A DNA stretch of 64,000 nt from Candidatus Babelota bacterium (lineage in GTDB: Bacteria; Babelota; Babeliae; Babelales; Vermiphilaceae), in contig JAPLIS010000010.1 of assembly GCA_026388985.1 (NCBI GenBank), positions 41,753 to 105,752 of the forward strand, written 5' to 3'. Below the pieces are notes generated by a model. It was not told the origin of the DNA. It did not search any database and worked only from the letters and a program-made list of their open reading frames with translations. The position numbers were made by a program, and so were the translations under genes. Each line of letters begins with the position of its first letter. Positions within the stretch are counted from its first letter, which is position 1. Shown one piece after another: positions 60,601 to 64,000 of this stretch.

Positions 60601-60633
60601 CATAACTACTAACATAACTACTAACATAACTAA
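60601..60633. repeat. Tandem 12-bp repeat CATAACTACTAA
   Basis: Two full units and one shortened unit lie in the leader of the ankyrin gene at 60560. The rest of 60634-60822 holds the shared TGACAAATGTATAATTTTG element (60654-60672) and otherwise nothing recognised. Confidence 0.8.
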
Positions 60634-60653
60634 TAGGTATTTATAAGTTTATG

Positions 60654-60672
60654 CAAAATTATACATTTGTCA
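60654..60672 (-). promoter_or_regulatory. Shared promoter element of the ankyrin gene at 60560
   Basis: TGACAAATGTATAATTTTG on the minus strand, matching the element at 42050-42080 over about 17 bases. Confidence 0.5.
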
Positions 60673-60822
60673 CTATGTATTTGTTTGTTAAAGGGATAAA
60701 AAACACTTAAAAACAGGCAAAAATTCCCCTGTTGGGCTATTAGATAGGAAGGCTAATAAAGCAGTGAAAGCTAGAAATACTAAAAATAAAATAATTAATT
60801 AAGATATACTCCCAAAATACCA

Positions 60823-61281
60823 TTAATAGCGGAGCATTCGTTTAAAGCCCACATCAAGCCATATATGGCTTGCCGCTCCCAGAAAAAAAAAGACTGCATC
60901 TAATAAAAGTATCTGCGACAAAGAAGGCTGATAATTGCTTAACACAAGCCATCCCACACTGGTTAAGCCGAGAATAAACCATATATTATGAAATATACCT
61001 CTATGGCGAGCAAGAAGAGGGGTAACAGCAAGCATACTTGCACATGCTAACATAGAATGCTTTTGATGGATAATTAATAGCCCAAAAATACCAACTATAA
61101 TCCAATAAAAATATTTTTGACCCTTGCTTTTGATATCAATATCGGGAAACAGAGATCCGGCTATCCTACAGATACACCACTCAATACCTATGCTGTACGA
61201 TACACAATAGCTACGTAATAGATATAATCCAAGGCCATACACACACAAACCACCAACCAAGTGTCCCTTATATCCCGGCAT
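60823..61281 (-). CDS. YdjM-like membrane-bound metal-dependent hydrolase (DUF457)
   Basis: 152 aa, about four membrane helices. It starts MPGYKGHLVGG with the His of the family's first motif and has the DIDIKSK acidic segment and HRGIFHN later, the putative metal ligands. YdjM is LexA-regulated in E. coli, but no LexA box was checked here. The role is unknown, probably on membrane lipids. It ends with WLDVGFKRMLR, consistent with a small family member. Confidence 0.82.
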   Translation of the reverse strand: MPGYKGHLVGGLCVYGLGLYLLRSYCVSYSIGIEWCICRIAGSLFPDIDIKSKGQKYFYWIIVGIFGLLIIHQKHSMLACASMLAVTPLLARHRGIFHNIWFILGLTSVGWLVLSNYQPSLSQILLLDAVFFFLGAASHIWLDVGFKRMLRY

Positions 61282-61402
61282 AACATCACCCCATTACACC
61301 TAATCTTACTCTACTGCTATCTTAACCCTCTAACCTAGAGATTTACGTAGACTAGTCGTTACTGCATCTGGTTATAGAAGCATAGAGTATATATTTGTAT
61401 CT

Positions 61403-62191
61403 TTAATCTTCCGATAGTAATGCCAATCCGCCTTCTAAACTTTTTCTAAACAAAAACTTTAAAAGACACATAACCGCACCTAAATACACTATATTTAACA
61501 ATGAACCTATCAATAATGAGTACCACTCAAGCGCTCCGCTGGTAACCACTGATCTTAATGCATCAAAAATATATGACAATGGCAATATCCGTGCTATAAA
61601 CTGCATCCATACAGGCAACACCTTAATGGGATAGTAAGCACCCGAAAAAGGATCAAAAAACCATCCTAAAATAAAAATAACTTCCTGCATGCGAACGCCA
61701 AAATAAAACAACAAAGAAGTGGATAAAAAACCGATAGAAAGACCGAAAACAAAAAGATTTAACACTATGGGAATAAGAAAAAAACCAATACTTAATAAAT
61801 TAAAGCCATAAAACAAGTATGCCAGTATCCACAACAACAGTACGATGCCGCAAAACATCATAAAGGCCAAAAGCACTAATCCCAAAATCCATTCATAAAA
61901 TTGCAAAGGACTCGCAAACATATTAACCAAATTAGAAGACCAACACTCTTCAATAACATTAAATGCGATATCAAAATTTGCACGTATAACAATATGTGAA
62001 AGCATAGCTCCGGCCAATAAAGCAATTCCTATGCCTGTAGCTGATTCTTGCTCTGTCCAAATACCCATATAGCCATAAATTATAACATCGAATAAAGGCC
62101 AATAAAAAACATTTATTATGCGGCCCGGATCACGTAATAGCTGTTGAGCATAACGCACTATAACGGTATATATCCTATAAAAAGCAAGCAT
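61403..62191 (-). CDS. ABC-2 type transporter permease
   Basis: 262 aa with six predicted membrane helices. It starts YRIYTVIVRYAQQLLRDPGRIINVFYWPLFDVIIYGYM, a common ABC-2 beginning, and has the late signature PFSGAYYPIKVLPVWMQFIARILPLSYIFDALR. Its ATG overlaps the stop of the ATP-binding gene by one base (TAATG), so translation is coupled. The pair forms an exporter for drugs, lipids or polysaccharide precursors; the substrate is unknown. Confidence 0.9.
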   Translation of the reverse strand: MLAFYRIYTVIVRYAQQLLRDPGRIINVFYWPLFDVIIYGYMGIWTEQESATGIGIALLAGAMLSHIVIRANFDIAFNVIEECWSSNLVNMFASPLQFYEWILGLVLLAFMMFCGIVLLLWILAYLFYGFNLLSIGFFLIPIVLNLFVFGLSIGFLSTSLLFYFGVRMQEVIFILGWFFDPFSGAYYPIKVLPVWMQFIARILPLSYIFDALRSVVTSGALEWYSLLIGSLLNIVYLGAVMCLLKFLFRKSLEGGLALLSED

Positions 62192-63150
62192 TATTGTTCC
62201 CGACCTTTTTGTACCAAGCGTAAAAAATAATCTTCTAAACTCGGCTTTTTAATACCAATTTCAGTATACTGAACCCCAAGACCCGCCAATGCTTGTAAAA
62301 GATGTGCAATCGCTTGCTCATCAACTTCTACTTCGATAGTTCTACCATGTACCATATAGATTAACCCCTGCGTTTGTGCATGAACAATAGCACGCTTTAA
62401 ACCATCTACCACCATTAAATCAACTCGAACTTTCGAAACACTAGCAGCTAACTGTTGTGGTGTATTATTAGCAATAATACGCCCTTTTTGCATTACCAAA
62501 ACACGATCACATATCTGATTTACTTCGCTCATGTTATGAGAAGTAAATAAAAATGATACACCACGCTCCTTTTGTTGTTGTATAACAAATGTGCGTACCT
62601 CTTGTGCAATATCAGGATCTAAGGCTGCCGTAGGCTCATCCAACAATACTATACGTGGTTCGGCTAAAAACGCTTTTGCAAGCATTATGCCCGTTTTTTG
62701 ACCTGCCGATAAAGAACATGTTTCTTGATCGCGCACATGCCACAAATCAAAACGTTTTAAATAATACTGTATACTTTCAATGCGCTTGGTATACGATAAC
62801 CCGTAAAGGCGTCCATATAGATGTAAATTTTCCATCACCGTTAAGCCCCCCGGAAGCCGGGCATAGGTACTTGCAAAACCAACATGTTGCAAAATTTCTG
62901 AACGATGGGTAAAAAAATTTTTACCAAAATAGGTGATCTGCCCCGCTGTTGGCAGCAACGTACTTAACAACATTTGAATAGTCGTTGTTTTTCCTGCCCC
63001 ATTTGAGCCGAGTAATCCAACGTTTTCACCCTCTTTGATAGAAAATGAAATACCTTTAACCGCATTAAATTCCGGCGATTTTACCTTACCCCACCATGTT
63101 TTTTGTGCTGGAAATATTTTAACTAACTGATCAACGCACAGTAAAGTCAT
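62191..63150 (-). CDS. ABC transporter ATP-binding protein
   Basis: 319 aa. Walker A is GSNGAGKTTT (about 49-58), the signature region is SLSAGQKTG, Walker B is IVLLDEPTAALDPD, and the H-loop is FLFTSHNMSEV. A C-terminal DUF4162-like extension of about 85 residues follows, as in ABC-2 drug/lipid exporters. The Q-loop shows YARLPGGLTVMENL. It is a cytosolic ATPase subunit of the exporter formed with the next gene. Confidence 0.93.
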   Translation of the reverse strand: MTLLCVDQLVKIFPAQKTWWGKVKSPEFNAVKGISFSIKEGENVGLLGSNGAGKTTTIQMLLSTLLPTAGQITYFGKNFFTHRSEILQHVGFASTYARLPGGLTVMENLHLYGRLYGLSYTKRIESIQYYLKRFDLWHVRDQETCSLSAGQKTGIMLAKAFLAEPRIVLLDEPTAALDPDIAQEVRTFVIQQQKERGVSFLFTSHNMSEVNQICDRVLVMQKGRIIANNTPQQLAASVSKVRVDLMVVDGLKRAIVHAQTQGLIYMVHGRTIEVEVDEQAIAHLLQALAGLGVQYTEIGIKKPSLEDYFLRLVQKGREQ

Positions 63151-63225
63151 CGAGTAACCTATATTTTTTTTTAAAAAAATGTTTACAATTAAACTCTATC
63201 ATACATGTTATATAAGGAGTATTCA

Positions 63226-63753
63226 ATGTTGCACTCAAAAAAAATTTATTTAACCTTTTTACTTATCCCTGCAGGATTATGCTCATATAAGTATTTAATA
63301 GCACATAAAACAAATCAAACACAAAACGAATCAAGAAAGGCTACTAAAAGACCCATGGAAAACAACAAATCGACAACAAATCAAAACGCTACTACAGAAA
63401 CAACTACTCCATCAGGATTGCGTTATATCATTACGCAAAAAGCCCCTGAAGGTGCAAAAAAACCTGTTCCAGGCGCAAAAGTAACGGTACATTACACAGG
63501 CTACTTAGATCAAAATGGCCAACCGGGAGCTAAATTTGATAGCAGCGTTGATCGTGGCAAACCATTTCAATTTCAAATCGGTATCGGCATGGTTATCAAA
63601 GGATGGGATGAAGGAGTTATGGGTATGAGCGTTGGTGAAAAAAGACGCTTAATTATTCCTTCTAACCTAGGTTATGGTGCTCGTGGTGCTGGTGCAGCCA
63701 TTCCTCCTCATGCAACCTTGATTTTCGATGTTGAATTATTAGATACTAAGTAA
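63226..63753 (+). CDS. FKBP-type peptidyl-prolyl isomerase, exported
   Basis: 175 aa from the ATG with AAGGAG ahead. An N-terminal hydrophobic segment at about 6-24 (IYLTFLLIPAGLCSYKYL) serves as signal or anchor, perhaps a lipoprotein through the Cys near 19. A polar linker (NKSTTNQNATTETTT) follows. The single FKBP domain has HYTGYL, FDSSVDRGKPFQFQIG, VIKGWDEGV and the C-terminal RGAGAAIPPHATLIFDVELL. Its relatives include the macrophage infectivity potentiator type. It assists folding outside the cytosol. Confidence 0.92.
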   Translation: MLHSKKIYLTFLLIPAGLCSYKYLIAHKTNQTQNESRKATKRPMENNKSTTNQNATTETTTPSGLRYIITQKAPEGAKKPVPGAKVTVHYTGYLDQNGQPGAKFDSSVDRGKPFQFQIGIGMVIKGWDEGVMGMSVGEKRRLIIPSNLGYGARGAGAAIPPHATLIFDVELLDTK

Positions 63754-63795
63754 AATATATCTATTGTTAGTAATTTGTTAGTAATCGAGAAACCC

Positions 63796-64000
63796 ATGAA
63801 AATAAATCTTATAGTTGCAGCTCTTATATTAGGCACAACAAGCATCAGTTATGCGACCTATATCACTATGCCAAAAGCTCTTGTACTAAAAAACACTTTT
63901 TGCTCTAATGGCTTACAGTATTTTAGCAATAACAGCGATCTGGCAGATAGACTTGGTGAACAAAAAATAGATGGAATAGTTATACCAATTATAGCAGCAT
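63796..64000 (+). CDS. Partial secreted protein at the window edge
   Basis: The ATG at 63796 starts MKINLIVAALILGTTSISYA, a clear signal peptide, then TYITMPKALVLKNTFCSNGL. It is open to the end of the window at 68 codons. No family is recognised from this portion. It lies 42 bases after the FKBP gene. Confidence 0.6.
   Translation, partial: MKINLIVAALILGTTSISYATYITMPKALVLKNTFCSNGLQYFSNNSDLADRLGEQKIDGIVIPIIAA

Noticed and set aside
60601..60633. A CRISPR-like or regulatory array of 12-bp units
   Set aside because: It is a simple tandem duplication without spacers.

Overview
The window is AT-rich, gene-dense bacterial chromosome. It combines ordinary housekeeping genes (pyrG, prfA, rpmE, serS, secD, mreC, gatCA, rsmG, tatD, hup, pgsA, five tRNAs) with many signal-peptide-bearing proteins of unknown function, four intact ankyrin proteins, a WD40 protein, and several secreted proteins carrying eukaryote-type modules. 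Several transporters are present, including nucleoside import. This mix suits an intracellular or protist-associated bacterium with a reduced genome. My best guess is Candidatus Dependentiae (TM6/Babeliales), but that is inferred from gene style, not from a marker gene.

Layout. 1-10.3 kb: surface and secreted proteins, with two paralogous Cys-containing putative outer-membrane proteins (3174-5135, 6731-8650) around a repetitive coiled-coil protein. A dispersed repeat family lies at 1.08-1.56 kb and 9.5-10.3 kb, and two inverted copies tightly bracket a GIY-YIG nuclease gene (9633-10095). 10.3-20.7 kb: pyrG, a CNT nucleoside transporter, prfA-rpmE, an AAA/DUF4143 ATPase, a 596-aa secreted protein, a WD40 protein and a CPA2 antiporter. 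21-25.8 kb: a secreted EEP-fold protein with a C-terminal NZF/RanBP2-type zinc finger, arfB, and a secreted protein paired with a CYTH-domain protein. 25.8-30.6 kb: a decaying accessory zone with an ATPase pseudogene (in-frame stop), an ankyrin pseudogene (frameshift), a truncated AAA-ATPase-like gene and a solitary ERF recombinase, next to a tRNA-Asp/Asn/Val cluster. 30.7-45 kb: an S49 peptidase, a secreted caspase-like/ankyrin fusion, mreC, rsmG, a MATE exporter, gatCA, PAP2, an ankyrin protein, an archaeal-type ATP-dependent DNA ligase with an octanucleotide microsatellite upstream, and an Rpn nuclease. 45-55.7 kb: a minus-strand housekeeping series (serS-DUF58-hemW, tRNA-Leu-secD-tRNA-Met-pgsA), HU and tatD. 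55.7-64 kb: ankyrin proteins, a secreted protein ending in two PPxY motifs, a PutP-type symporter, YdjM, an ABC exporter and an FKBP isomerase.

Two themes stand out. First, several proteins carry features that in eukaryotes connect to ubiquitin: an NZF finger, tandem PPxY, and F-box-like helices on ankyrin and WD40 proteins. Three candidate effector genes (EEP-NZF, caspase-ANK, PPxY) share a promoter whose spacer contains the same 9-mer, CTATTTGAA, suggesting co-regulation. Second, the GIY-YIG gene with terminal inverted repeats, plus related gene-less copies nearby, looks like a minimal mobile element with non-autonomous derivatives.

All assignments come from reading the sequence. No database search, structure prediction or alignment program was run.
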